A stretch of 64,000 nucleotides of DNA from Clostridium sp. Marseille-Q2269 (GTDB taxonomy: Bacteria; Bacillota; Clostridia; Clostridiales; Clostridiaceae). The notes under the pieces were generated by a model. It was not told the origin of the DNA and made no database searches. It saw only the letters and a list, made by a program, of their open reading frames with translations. Location: assembly GCF_943736985.1 (NCBI RefSeq), contig NZ_CALSFS010000001.1, positions 62,001-126,000 of the forward strand. The letters run 5' to 3'. Every line of letters begins with the position of its first letter. The stretch's first letter is position 1. Shown here in pieces: positions 1 through 8,435 of this stretch. A program made the translations under genes and the position numbers.

Positions 1-2
1 AG

Positions 3-404
3 GTATTATGTGCTATGTCAGTATTTATAATGCTTTTAGCAGGAGCTCTTGTGGTTAGTAAAAATGCATCTAAATTAAAGTGTGAGCATATAAAAAAAGA
101 AAAATATATAGAATTTTTCCAAGGAGTAAAAAATGAGATTATGTACAATTTTACTTATGAGGATCTAAAAAATTTGAAGAATAAAAGCAAGTTATACATA
201 CAGAAAGATGAAATGAATTGGGATTTTCATGAAGAAAAAGATATAAAGATGCTATTTACAGACATGGTTCCAAAGGAAAAACCTTATTTAGAAATGAAAA
301 TTAATGAAGAAGAGATTTTAAAAGTAGATCTAATATTGAATTATGGAAAAATGAAAGAAGATCATCTCAAATGCCAATTTTATAAGGGTAGGTATAAAAA
401 GTGA
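3..404 (+). CDS. prepilin-like protein, 5' end outside the window
   Basis: The reading frame is open from base 3, and the codons before the first ATG (15) read V-L-C-A and run straight into a hydrophobic stretch (MSVFIMLLAGALVV). That resembles the inner part of a type IV prepilin N-terminal helix, so I infer the true start and the cleavage motif lie left of the window. The rest is lysine- and glutamate-rich and soluble. The stop overlaps the GTG start of the next prepilin gene (401-404), so the genes are translationally coupled. No ortholog is recognised; the pseudopilin call rests on the helix and on the neighbours, which are a prepilin and PilM/N/O-like genes. A start at ATG 15 cannot be excluded. 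Confidence 0.55.
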   Translation, partial: VLCAMSVFIMLLAGALVVSKNASKLKCEHIKKEKYIEFFQGVKNEIMYNFTYEDLKNLKNKSKLYIQKDEMNWDFHEEKDIKMLFTDMVPKEKPYLEMKINEEEILKVDLILNYGKMKEDHLKCQFYKGRYKK

Positions 405-838
405 TACAGAAAAAAGGATTTTCTATAATAGAGGTTTTGATAGGAATATCTATTATGTCTATAGTAAGTCTTTATATAATTATTACAACTTTAACGTATA
501 CAAGTAATTATAAGGGAAAAAGAGAAGAAACATTAGAAAGTGTTTATATTAAAGAAGCTATAGAATTTATAAATTATACTTTGGATAAAGAAAAGACATC
601 AATGGTTTTGGAAAATTCTATAAAAATAGAAAGAGTAGATGATAAAGGATATGACTATATAAAAAAAGATAAAAATAATCTAGTTATAAGTTATGGTTCT
701 AAAAATTCTTCTAATACTAATATTATCTGCCGCAATATAAAAGAATTTAATATAAAAGAGAAGGGTGATGTAATACATATAAAGATATTAGGAAAGAAAG
801 GGAAAGAATATAAAAGATGTCTAATAAAAAAAGAATGA
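401..838 (+). CDS. type IV prepilin / pseudopilin
   Basis: The 145-residue protein opens with a short basic leader and the type III signal motif KKGFSIIEVLIG. This is the G|F site cut and N-methylated by prepilin peptidase, with Glu at mature position 5, followed by a roughly 20-residue hydrophobic helix. These proteins are inserted in the membrane and assembled into a pilus or pseudopilus. The start is GTG at 401, 8 bases after AAGGGTAGG; it overlaps the upstream stop by 4 bases. The C-terminal half is lysine-rich and has no recognisable cysteine loop. Its exact role (major, minor or competence pilin) cannot be told; the small size and its place among other pilus genes favour a minor pilin. 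Confidence 0.8.
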   Translation: MIQKKGFSIIEVLIGISIMSIVSLYIIITTLTYTSNYKGKREETLESVYIKEAIEFINYTLDKEKTSMVLENSIKIERVDDKGYDYIKKDKNNLVISYGSKNSSNTNIICRNIKEFNIKEKGDVIHIKILGKKGKEYKRCLIKKE

Positions 839-1263
839 AAAATGGATATATACTTTTATACGCATTGTTTATGGGCTGTTTATGTATGTTTGCTAGTATG
901 TTTATCCTTAAAATGGAGAATATAAAGTTTCAAAATAGTAATAAAGAATTTAGAGAATTAAGTGAAGTAAATAATATACAAAGGGATAGAGAGTATGTGT
1001 TATCTCATATAAATAAAATTTTCCATGATAATATAAGGAATATAAATTTAGATAATATAGATAATTTCGTAAGAAGTTTAGATTTAAATTTTAAAGTTAA
1101 TATAAATGATAGTTCAGCTTATTTTTATAATGGAGATTTAATAATAGATTATTATAAAAATAAAGTTTTTTATAAGCAAGAAAAATACACAATTTCTACT
1201 AAGGATTCTAGTATATTCTATAAAAGAGAGTACGTATCCTATGAAAGGAAAGTGAGTAATTAA
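817..1263 (+). CDS. PilX/GspK-like membrane-anchored pilus assembly protein (putative)
   Basis: The protein has 148 residues. A short basic N-terminus with the motif MKNGYILLYALF is followed by one hydrophobic segment (about residues 12-30) and a polar C-terminus. This layout (basic, Gly-Tyr/Phe, hydrophobic helix without Glu5) is seen in PilX- or GspK-type minor pilins. The gene overlaps the preceding prepilin gene by 22 bases and is followed directly by the PilM-like gene. ATG 835 is an alternative start that would give a more typical leader. The call is inferred from layout and context; primary sequence similarity is not recognisable by eye. Confidence 0.5.
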   Translation: MSNKKRMKNGYILLYALFMGCLCMFASMFILKMENIKFQNSNKEFRELSEVNNIQRDREYVLSHINKIFHDNIRNINLDNIDNFVRSLDLNFKVNINDSSAYFYNGDLIIDYYKNKVFYKQEKYTISTKDSSIFYKREYVSYERKVSN

Positions 1264-1980
1264 TTGTTTAGAAATATTAATTTGTTAGAAATGGATAAAG
1301 ACAATATGTGTCTAAAAGACATAAAATATAATAAGGTGGAAGAAAAAAGTATTATAGAAAGCAATATAATAAAAATAGTTAATATGAAAAGAAGAAGATT
1401 ATATTTAATACTAGAAGGGGAAAGAGTATATGCTAAATTTATAACATTACCTAGAATAAATACCAGAAGTAAAATAAATGAAATAATAAGAAATGAATTG
1501 ATATATGAATTTAGTGATATACACAATATATTATATAGTTATGATATTATAAGTAAAAATAAAAACAGTATGAAGATAATAATTTTTTGTATAAACATAG
1601 GTAATAATAGTATGCTGAAAAAGTGCATGAATCAATTTAAATATATAGAAGGTATATATTCTATACAATTTTCTGTATTAAACTTATATAAAGAATATAT
1701 AAAGGAAAAAAATTATATTTTTTTATTCAAACATAAAAAATATATTTACATAATACTGTATTCAGAAAACAATTTAATTTATAGTAACTTTATTTTTGAA
1801 AAAGATAATGAAGCACATAAAATAGAAAGAGTTTTAAAAAAAGCAAAGGCTTTAGATATAGAGCTGAATACTATATATGGAATAAATATAGAAGAGGCTC
1901 TTATAAAAGATAAGTTAAAAGGATATAAGTTTATAGCTTTACGGAATTTCAGAGAAAAAGATTATAAAAAAATCATATAA
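1264..1980 (+). CDS. PilM-like pilus assembly protein (divergent)
   Basis: The protein has 238 residues, no signal peptide and no membrane segment, and starts with TTG directly after the upstream stop codon. It sits immediately before PilN-like and PilO-like genes, which is the position of the actin-like ATPase PilM in pilMNO operons. A typical PilM has about 350 residues with recognisable phosphate-binding loops; this one is shorter, and I cannot find clear actin-fold nucleotide motifs. It may therefore be a reduced PilM/GspL-like scaffold. The function is inferred from gene order only. Confidence 0.45.
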   Translation: MFRNINLLEMDKDNMCLKDIKYNKVEEKSIIESNIIKIVNMKRRRLYLILEGERVYAKFITLPRINTRSKINEIIRNELIYEFSDIHNILYSYDIISKNKNSMKIIIFCINIGNNSMLKKCMNQFKYIEGIYSIQFSVLNLYKEYIKEKNYIFLFKHKKYIYIILYSENNLIYSNFIFEKDNEAHKIERVLKKAKALDIELNTIYGINIEEALIKDKLKGYKFIALRNFREKDYKKII

Positions 1981-1996
1981 ATGGGAGAAGGTTAAA

Positions 1997-2443
1997 GTGA
2001 AAATTAATTTTATACCAGAAAGCTATATACAAATGAATTATAAAAAGGTCATGAAAAAATACATAGTATTAATAATTGTATTGTTTACTATAAATATAGT
2101 ATTTTTTAATAAAACATTGTATAGTCTTAAAAATATACATTGTATAAAAGAAGAAATCAATATTTTACATATGAAAAAGAAGAAAAAAAGTATTGATAAT
2201 ATTAAAAAAGATAATAATTATAATCTTTTTATTAGTTTATATGAAAATATGAATAAGGATATATTGTTAGATAATTTAATCATAAAAGAAGGTAGAGTGT
2301 ATTTAGATGGAAAATGTGTATATTTAGATAGTTATTATAGCTTATTAAATTTACTTGAGAAGGATAAAAAAGTAACTATTAAAAATCTAAACACCCCTAA
2401 AAAAGAGAACGATTTTTATAAATTTAGATTTATTTTGGAGTGA
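1997..2443 (+). CDS. PilN-like membrane protein
   Basis: The protein has 148 residues. The N-terminus KINFIPESY resembles the INLLP-type cytoplasmic motif by which PilN binds PilM. It is followed by one membrane helix (about residues 22-38) and a lysine-rich, coiled-coil-like periplasmic-side segment. The start is GTG 1997, with GGGAGAAGG about 7 bases upstream. Its stop overlaps the region of the next gene's ribosome binding site. In known systems PilN and PilO form an inner-membrane alignment complex for the pilus machine; in a Gram-positive cell this would be the only membrane. Confidence 0.55.
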   Translation: MKINFIPESYIQMNYKKVMKKYIVLIIVLFTINIVFFNKTLYSLKNIHCIKEEINILHMKKKKKSIDNIKKDNNYNLFISLYENMNKDILLDNLIIKEGRVYLDGKCVYLDSYYSLLNLLEKDKKVTIKNLNTPKKENDFYKFRFILE

Positions 2444-2448
2444 TAAAA

Positions 2449-2970
2449 TTGAAAAGAGTTAACACATGTAAGTTTATTTCTATACTAAATCTATTAATAT
2501 TTCCAATTATTATATTATTCAACATATATTTAAATGATGAAACTAGCATAGTAAATGAAGAAAAGGAAAGGCTAAAACTGCAATGTGAAAACATTAATCA
2601 TATTGTAAGTATAGATTGTACATATATTTTAGAAAATTTAGAGAAAGATTCCCATATAGCTGTTAAAAGTATAGAAAATGAAAATAATAATATGTACGTA
2701 AATTTAAGGTATTATGGAAACAATGAAGAATTAAAAGAGTTTTTAAAAAATATAAATTCTTCTAAAAATTTTAAAGGAATAAAAAGTTTAAGTATAAATA
2801 ATACATCAGTAAAAGAACTTAACGAAAGTTATCATAGCAATATTAATGAAAAAACTGAAGTTTCTAATGATAGTAATAAAGAATATAATAAGGAACAGTA
2901 TAATGAGAACAATAATAAATATCAACAAATAGATATAACATTACAGTATATAAAAAGGCTTATACTATAA
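2449..2970 (+). CDS. PilO-like membrane protein
   Basis: This is a small protein with one N-terminal membrane helix (about residues 10-28), a short coiled-coil stretch, and a central ferredoxin-like region where PilO proteins dimerise. The C-terminal third is asparagine- and glutamate-rich low-complexity sequence. A longer frame opens with GTG 2440, but that codon lies inside the GGAG ribosome binding site (2437-2440). TTG 2449, 8 bases after it, is the better start and gives 173 residues. It is the last gene of the pilus cluster; no terminator is obvious after it. Confidence 0.5.
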   Translation: MKRVNTCKFISILNLLIFPIIILFNIYLNDETSIVNEEKERLKLQCENINHIVSIDCTYILENLEKDSHIAVKSIENENNNMYVNLRYYGNNEELKEFLKNINSSKNFKGIKSLSINNTSVKELNESYHSNINEKTEVSNDSNKEYNKEQYNENNNKYQQIDITLQYIKRLIL

Positions 2971-3321
2971 TACATAATATAAAGTCTAATTATAGTTGTA
3001 ATATAATACAAAAAATGGCATGCTATTTAAATGAAAAAAATAACAATACATGTATTTTATGAAAAAATATTTGCAAATGGTCATAATATTATTTGCAAAT
3101 GAAGTGAAGTTTTGATAAAATATCATTGTTTGAGTGTTATATAGATAAAGATATAGTATAATTAAAAAGAAGATGTTTCAAAGTTAATTAGTGCTTATAG
3201 AATATCGTTCAAACAATTTACTAATAAAAAATAGCTTTATATTATATTAAATAATTAGTATATAAGGCCTTACAAAGGTTATAATATAAAAAGGAATATT
3301 TAGTTTTGGAGGGATACATAA
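2971..3321 (+). other. 350-base intergenic region upstream of efp
   Basis: No gene is seen. The region is AT-rich and contains two identical palindromic decamers ATTTGCAAAT (3069-3078 and 3091-3100), whose starts are 22 bases apart. A possible -10 box TATAAT lies at 3280-3285, with only a weak -35 match near 3255. The efp ribosome binding site is GGAGGG at 3308-3313. Confidence 0.5.
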
Positions 3322-3879
3322 ATGATATCAGCAGGAGATTTAAGAAAAGGAACTACTTTTGAACAAGATGGACAAGTATATGTTGTTGTAGAATTCCTAC
3401 ATGTAAAACCAGGTAAAGGAGCGGCTTTCGTAAGAACTAAATTAAAGAATGCCATAACTGGAGCTGTAACAGAAACAACTTTTAACCCGACTGCAAAACT
3501 TCAAGAAGCAGTTATTGAAAGAAAAGAAATGCAATATTTATATACTGATGGAGAATTATACTACTTCATGGATCAAGAGACTTTTGAACAAATTCCATTG
3601 AATTATGATAAAGTTGAAGAAGCTATAAAATTCTTAAAAGAAAACATGTTTGCTACAATAAAATTCTTTAAGGGAGAAGCTTTTTCAGTAGAAGCACCAA
3701 ACTTTGTTGAGTTAACTATATCTCATACAGAACCAGGTGCAAAAGGAAATACAACTAGTAATGTAATGAAACCTGCTACATTAGAAACAGGTGCTACAAT
3801 TCAAGTTCCATTATTCGTAAATGAAGGAGAAACTATAAGAGTAGATACAAGAACTGGTGAATATATGGAAAGAGTTTAG
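3322..3879 (+). CDS. efp: translation elongation factor P
   Basis: At 185 residues this is the standard EF-P length. It has an N-terminal KOW-like domain with the conserved loop [12 protein letters not shown], where the tip lysine contacts the P-site tRNA, then two OB-fold domains ending in the typical [15 protein letters not shown] rescues ribosomes stalled at polyproline stretches. It is preceded by a strong GGAGGG site. The codon use is less AT-extreme than that of the pilus genes, as expected for a well-expressed gene. Identification is secure. Confidence 0.97.
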   Translation: MISAGDLRKGTTFEQDGQVYVVVEFLHVKPGKGAAFVRTKLKNAITGAVTETTFNPTAKLQEAVIERKEMQYLYTDGELYYFMDQETFEQIPLNYDKVEEAIKFLKENMFATIKFFKGEAFSVEAPNFVELTISHTEPGAKGNTTSNVMKPATLETGATIQVPLFVNEGETIRVDTRTGEYMERV

Positions 3880-3919
3880 TGTATACTATAAATAGTATAA
3901 TTTGCAAGGATGTGATTTT

Positions 3920-4339
3920 GTGAAATCTATTACTTCAAAAGTATCCTACTTAAAAGGTCTTATAGAAGGGCTAGATGTTGAAAAGGATAGTAAAGAAGGA
4001 AAAATAATTTCTGTTATGTCTGATATATTAGAGGACATAGCTTATGAAGTTGAAGACATGAAAGAGTCTCAAAGTATAATACAAGAATATGTAGATACTA
4101 TGGATCAAGATTTACTTTCTCTTCAAGAAGATTTTTATGATGAGGATGAAGATGAGGATTTTTTAGAAGATTTTTTAGGAATTGATTGTCCTATGTGTAA
4201 TGAAACCATCTATATTGATAAAGATGTATTTGGAGGTAAAGAAAGTATTTGTTGCCCAAATTGCCACAAAGAAATATCCTTAAACAATATATATAGTTCT
4301 GACGATGAATGTGAAGAATCGCAAAATAGAAATGATTAA
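3920..4339 (+). CDS. CD1247-type zinc-ribbon protein
   Basis: Downstream of efp is a 139-residue protein with an N-terminal helical domain (MKSITSKVSYLKGLIEGL), the signature I associate with the clostridial CD1247 N-terminal domain family. An acidic stretch (DEDEDEDFLEDF) follows, then a C-terminal zinc ribbon with two CxxC pairs (CPMC and CPNC). A longer frame begins with TTG 3902, but AAGGA (3906-3910) lies inside it and points to GTG 3920. The function is unknown; the efp neighbourhood is conserved in clostridia. Confidence 0.75.
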   Translation: MKSITSKVSYLKGLIEGLDVEKDSKEGKIISVMSDILEDIAYEVEDMKESQSIIQEYVDTMDQDLLSLQEDFYDEDEDEDFLEDFLGIDCPMCNETIYIDKDVFGGKESICCPNCHKEISLNNIYSSDDECEESQNRND

Positions 4340-4357
4340 TAAAAATCCACTAAAGTA

Positions 4358-4840
4358 TGTTCTGACTCCAAAAAGTTAGACAAATTTAATTAAGTAACTA
4401 ATAAGGATTGAATTCTGTATTAAACAGAACTCAGTCCTTTTAGTTTGCTCTTAATTCATTTATTATTACAATAATTTAATCTGTTGTCATAGTTAAATTT
4501 AAAGGAGTATATCTATTAAGCTAAACTTTCAGCTAATCTACTGTTAGTTGATTTACATTTAGTTTAATGTGCAAGATATGATTAATGAAATAACCTCTAT
4601 TTTTCAATTCTATATTAATTATGGAATAACTTATATGGTGTTTGATTTTCAATTATATATATATCTTACCTTTCTTTTATCATAGCTAGAGTTATATTCT
4701 TTTTAAAACATTCAAAAGCTCACATAGGCAGATAAGTATTTTTTACAATTTATAATTTCTATTCAGTTGAATATAGTCTTTGCTATAAAAATACACTCGG
4801 GAAAATTCAGATCTTTGTTTAAACTTTCAGGTGTACTTCA
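4358..4840 (-). mobile_element. degraded IS3-family (IS150-like) element remnant with both ends
   Basis: The left end (4358-4382) reads TGTTCTGACTCCAAAAAGTT and on to AGACA, the typical terminal repeat of IS150-group elements. The right end (4816-4840) is a degenerate partner ending in GTGTACTTCA. The trinucleotide GTA flanks both ends (4355-4357 and 4841-4843), matching the 3-bp duplication known for this group. Inside, minus-strand bases from about 4490 to 4400 encode the transposase C-terminus with three stops or changes explained by C-to-T transitions. Most of the transposase is deleted: about 485 bp remain of an expected 1.4 kb or so. Confidence 0.75.
4400..4490 (-). pseudogene. IS150-type transposase (orfB) C-terminal fragment
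   Basis: On the minus strand one frame reads NYCNNK*IKSKLKGLSSV*YRIQSL, where * marks stops. Family members carry (Y/F)NNxRIKxKLKGLSPVQYR at the end of the DDE transposase. The Arg codon CGA has become TGA, CCT has become TCT and CAA has become TAA, a transition pattern typical of an old, non-selected copy. The segment also forms the AAGGATTGAATTCTGT/ACAGAACTCAGTCCTT hairpin with a T-run on the + strand, so it may act as a terminator behind the zinc-ribbon gene. Confidence 0.75.
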
Positions 4841-5009
4841 GTAGTAGATGTTTTTTTATGAAATAAATATATTATCTATCATATAAAAATATATGTAATG
4901 CCAACCAAAATAATAAAATAAAAAAGTTAAAAATTATTTTAATAAAAGTTTTTGGAATAATTTTGTTAAGTTTGAAATAGATATTCTATAAAGAAAGGAG
5001 ATGATAAAT

Positions 5010-5918
5010 TTGTATACAAAAGAAATTCTAAATATACTTCCAAGTCATATAAGTAAATTAATATGTGCTTTAGATGAAGTAGATAAACTTCAAGAAATAA
5101 GATTTAAAATAGGAAAGCCTATATGTTTTCAAATAGGAAATAAAGAAAAGATCATAGATTATGAATTTAAAAGAGAAGATATAAGATCTATAGTCCAAAG
5201 AATGAGTAATTATTCTATATATAGCTTTGAAGAAGAAATAAAACAGGGATATTTAACTATAAAAGGAGGCCATAGGGTTGGTATATGTGGAAGATGTGTA
5301 ATAGATGGGGGAAAGGTTAAAACTATAAGAGATATAAGTTCTCTAAATATAAGAATATGTAGAGAAATATTTGATGCATCAAAATTGGTTATGCCCTATA
5401 TAGTAAAAAATGGACAGGTTTTAAATACTATAATAATTTCTCCACCCAAATGTGGAAAGACCACTATATTGCGAGATATATCTAAAAAAATATCTGATGG
5501 AATGGAAAAACTCAACTTAAAGGGGAAAAAAGTATCTGTTATAGATGAGAGAAGCGAAATAGCTGGAAGTTATAATGGAATTCCTCAGTTGGATGTGGGT
5601 TTAAGAACAGATGTATTAGATAATTGCCCTAAAAGTGAAGGTATAGTAATGGCTATAAGAAGTATGGCACCAGAAGTAATAATTTGTGATGAAATAGGAA
5701 CGTATAAAGATGTAGAGAGTATACTGATCGCTTTAAATTCAGGAGTAAGTTTAATAACTACTATACATGGTTTTGGAGTAGAAGATATCTATAATAGACC
5801 TGTATTTAAAGATATAGTAGAAAACAAAGTTTTCAAAAGAGCATTAGTTTTAAGTTCTAAGAAATCTGTAGGTAATTTAGAATATGCATATGATTTCGTT
5901 AAGGATACCAAGCTTTAG
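5010..5918 (+). CDS. spoIIIAA: stage III sporulation protein AA, ATPase
   Basis: This is a secretion-type ATPase related to the GspE/PilB/VirB11 family. It has a Walker A loop SPPKCGKTTILRD (about residue 148), Walker B VIICDEIG (about 227) and a His-containing sensor TTIHGF. It works in the mother cell as the motor of the SpoIIIA-SpoIIQ feeding-tube channel. ATG 5001 directly abuts the AGGAG site (4996-5000), so TTG 5010, nine bases after it, is taken as the start (302 residues). It is the first gene of a complete eight-gene operon. A SigE promoter is expected from the family but I could not place a convincing one. Confidence 0.95.
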   Translation: MYTKEILNILPSHISKLICALDEVDKLQEIRFKIGKPICFQIGNKEKIIDYEFKREDIRSIVQRMSNYSIYSFEEEIKQGYLTIKGGHRVGICGRCVIDGGKVKTIRDISSLNIRICREIFDASKLVMPYIVKNGQVLNTIIISPPKCGKTTILRDISKKISDGMEKLNLKGKKVSVIDERSEIAGSYNGIPQLDVGLRTDVLDNCPKSEGIVMAIRSMAPEVIICDEIGTYKDVESILIALNSGVSLITTIHGFGVEDIYNRPVFKDIVENKVFKRALVLSSKKSVGNLEYAYDFVKDTKL

Positions 5919-5969
5919 TTTAGGATAATTTAGAAAAAACTTTTTTTATAAATGGGAGTGTACAAGACT

Positions 5970-6488
5970 ATGTTTAAGATATTAGGAAGTTTATTTGTAT
6001 TTGTGGGAAGTTTATATTGGGGAATAAGTACTGCTAATAAATTTAAATATAGAAGAGATGAACTTCTAGAATTAGAAAGGTGTGTAAATGAACTAAAAAA
6101 TGAAATAACCTATACCTATACGTCTATACCAGACATATTAATGAATATATCCTTAAAAAGTAAGAAACCAATAAGTGTATTGTTTAAAAAGATTTCAGAT
6201 ATGCTTTATGAAAATCAGGTTAATAGTATTTATGAAGCTTTTCAGAAAGTTTTTTCACAAGAAAAAGAGAATTTATCATTGCAACAACAGGATATAAATA
6301 TAATATTAGATTTATCTAAAAATTTAGGCCAGTGGGATCCAAAAGGTCATGAGAACATGATAGATTTAACTCTTTTCAATTTAAAAAAACAAAGCAATAG
6401 AGCAGAAGAAATCATGATAAAAAACATGAAAATGTATAAATATTTGGGTTTTTCTATAGGGGCAGTGTTGGTTATTATATTTATATAA
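5970..6488 (+). CDS. spoIIIAB: stage III sporulation protein AB
   Basis: The 172-residue membrane protein has an N-terminal helix (MFKILGSLFVFVGSLYWG), a charged helical middle resembling type II secretion GspF half-domains, and a C-terminal membrane helix (LGFSIGAVLVIIFI). It is part of the SpoIIIA channel complex in the forespore-engulfing membrane. ATG 5952 is possible, but GGGAG (5954-5958) overlaps it; ATG 5970 matches the usual N-terminus of the family. It is followed by a 100-base gap before spoIIIAC. Confidence 0.93.
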   Translation: MFKILGSLFVFVGSLYWGISTANKFKYRRDELLELERCVNELKNEITYTYTSIPDILMNISLKSKKPISVLFKKISDMLYENQVNSIYEAFQKVFSQEKENLSLQQQDINIILDLSKNLGQWDPKGHENMIDLTLFNLKKQSNRAEEIMIKNMKMYKYLGFSIGAVLVIIFI

Positions 6489-6591
6489 AATTTTAGTTTT
6501 TATACTTTTTACAATATATTGTGAATATTATTATATAAAATCAAACATAAAAACTAATAAATGAAAATATACAGGTAAGAGGAGGTATAAC

Positions 6592-6789
6592 ATGCTAGAC
6601 ATACAATTAATCTTTAAGATAGCAGGAGTTAGTATACTGGTTATAATTTTAGATAAAATATTAAAATCTAGTGGAAAAGATGATTACGCTGTGGTAACAA
6701 ATTTAGCAGGTATAGTTGTAATACTTATGATGGTAATAAATTTGATAAGTAAATTATTTAATGCAGTAAAAACTATGTTTCAAATTTAA
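6592..6789 (+). CDS. spoIIIAC: stage III sporulation protein AC
   Basis: At 65 residues with two membrane helices (about 7-23 and 33-52) separated by SSGKDDYAVVTNLAG, this shows the standard size and loop of SpoIIIAC. It is a small integral protein of the SpoIIIA complex. The ribosome binding site is GAGGAGG about 7 bases before the ATG. It is 27 bases upstream of spoIIIAD, with which it shares sequence similarity in the hairpin fold. Confidence 0.95.
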   Translation: MLDIQLIFKIAGVSILVIILDKILKSSGKDDYAVVTNLAGIVVILMMVINLISKLFNAVKTMFQI

Positions 6790-6816
6790 AAATATGCTAA
6801 GGCCTAGGAGGGAAAA

Positions 6817-7200
6817 ATGGAGATCATTAAAATAGTAGCCTTTGCATTTATTTCACTATTTTTGATACTAATATTTAAGAGGAGAAGAGATGACTTAGCA
6901 GTTCAAATAAGTATTGCAGCAGGAGCTATAATATTTTTATTTCTAGCATCTAAAATAACAGCTATACTTCAATTTATGCAACAATTAGCTTCAAAAACTA
7001 ATATAGATTTTATATATTTAACCACAGTTTTTAAAATATTAGGGATAGCTTATTTAGCCACATTTTGTAGTGAGATATGTAAAGACGCAGGAGAAAACAG
7101 CTTAGCATCAAAAGTGGAATTTGCTGGTAAAATATTAATACTTGGACTTGCCATACCTATACTTATGGCAGTGCTTCAATCTATTTTAAAGATTATGTAG
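6817..7200 (+). CDS. spoIIIAD: stage III sporulation protein AD
   Basis: The 127-residue protein has about four hydrophobic segments and the conserved middle YLATFCSEICKDAGENSLASKVEFAGK typical of SpoIIIAD, including the acidic C-K-D-A-G-E loop. It is an integral membrane part of the mother cell-forespore channel. It has a strong GGAGGG site and lies 8 bases ahead of spoIIIAE. Confidence 0.95.
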   Translation: MEIIKIVAFAFISLFLILIFKRRRDDLAVQISIAAGAIIFLFLASKITAILQFMQQLASKTNIDFIYLTTVFKILGIAYLATFCSEICKDAGENSLASKVEFAGKILILGLAIPILMAVLQSILKIM

Positions 7201-7208
7201 GTGAGAAA

Positions 7209-8393
7209 ATGAAAAAAAATTTAAATACTGTTTTATTAACATTTTTGTTTGTGATTATGTTAGGTTTCAATGTACAAGCTGCACCTAGTCAGGTACAATC
7301 CACACCTAGCCAGCATAATGAAATAAAAGAAGAAAATCAACAAATAGAAAAACTATATGATTATATATCCAATATGAAAAATCAATATGAAATATTAAAA
7401 GATATAAATGCAAAAGATTATGTTAAAAATTTTATGGAAAAGGGAGAAAGTCATATTTCTGTAAAAAAAGCAGCAAAAGCTATAACTACATATGTATTTA
7501 AAGAAATAGCGGCTTCCTTAAAATTAATTGGGCTTCTTATTATGGTGGCTATAATATGTGCTTTATTGAATAATTTACAAAAGGCTTTTAGTAATGAAAC
7601 TTTATCAGATATAGCTTATTTTGCCTGTTATGCATTAATAATAATAATACTAGCTAGAAGTTTTTATTTAGGTGTTGATATAGCTAGAGACACTATAAAT
7701 AAAATGACAGATTTCATGATGGCTTTAATACCTATTTTAATAATGCTTATAGCATCTATAGGAGGTATTGTAGAAGCCACTATGTTAGATCCTATAATCA
7801 TAGGAACTATAAATATAAGTGCAAATATATTTTCCAGATTTATAATTCCATTAATATGCATGACATTTGTTTTGCAATTTGTAAATAATTTATCAGAGGA
7901 TTATAAGATAAACAAACTAACAAAATTATTAAATCAAGTAGCCCTCTGGACTCAAGGAATTGTAATGACTGTATTTGTTGGTATAGTTACTATAAGAGGT
8001 ATAACTTCTAAGGCTATGGATCAGGTTACTGTTAAAACTGCCAAATATGCTGTGGATAATTTTGTACCTGTGGTAGGAAAATGCCTATCTGATGCTATTT
8101 CTACTGTGGCTGGCTATTCATTACTTTTAAAAAACTCTATAAGCAGTCTAGGACTTATAGTAATAGTAGCCATGCTTTTGGTACCTGTTATAAAGCTTTT
8201 AATAATGGCTTTTATGTATAAAATGGCAGCAGCTTTAATAGAACCTATAAGTGATAGTAGACTTGTAAATTCTATAGGTGCTGCAGGAGATTCATTAATA
8301 CTCATACTGTCTTGTTTAATATGTGTGTCTGTTATGTTCTTTATAATGATAGCTATAATGGCTTCGGCAGGAAAGGTTTTTATGGGTTCTTAA
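7209..8393 (+). CDS. spoIIIAE: stage III sporulation protein AE
   Basis: The 394-residue polytopic protein begins with a signal peptide (MKKNLNTVLLTFLFVIMLGF...VQA|AP), then a Q/E/S-rich exported linker and 7-8 membrane helices. The length and the core motifs IARDTINKMTDFMMALIPIL and KMAAALIEPISDSRLV fit SpoIIIAE, the large membrane component of the SpoIIIA complex. The gene is tightly coupled to spoIIIAD (8-base gap). No anomalies are seen. Confidence 0.95.
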   Translation: MKKNLNTVLLTFLFVIMLGFNVQAAPSQVQSTPSQHNEIKEENQQIEKLYDYISNMKNQYEILKDINAKDYVKNFMEKGESHISVKKAAKAITTYVFKEIAASLKLIGLLIMVAIICALLNNLQKAFSNETLSDIAYFACYALIIIILARSFYLGVDIARDTINKMTDFMMALIPILIMLIASIGGIVEATMLDPIIIGTINISANIFSRFIIPLICMTFVLQFVNNLSEDYKINKLTKLLNQVALWTQGIVMTVFVGIVTIRGITSKAMDQVTVKTAKYAVDNFVPVVGKCLSDAISTVAGYSLLLKNSISSLGLIVIVAMLLVPVIKLLIMAFMYKMAAALIEPISDSRLVNSIGAAGDSLILILSCLICVSVMFFIMIAIMASAGKVFMGS

Positions 8394-8435
8394 TTTAAAA
8401 TATAAAATATAACGTTATAAAGGGGTGATTATATT

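Noticed and set aside
4930-4990. SigE promoter for spoIIIAA (GGAATAATT ... GATATTCT)
   Set aside because: Expected from biology, but the match to the -10 consensus CATACA-T is too weak to claim.
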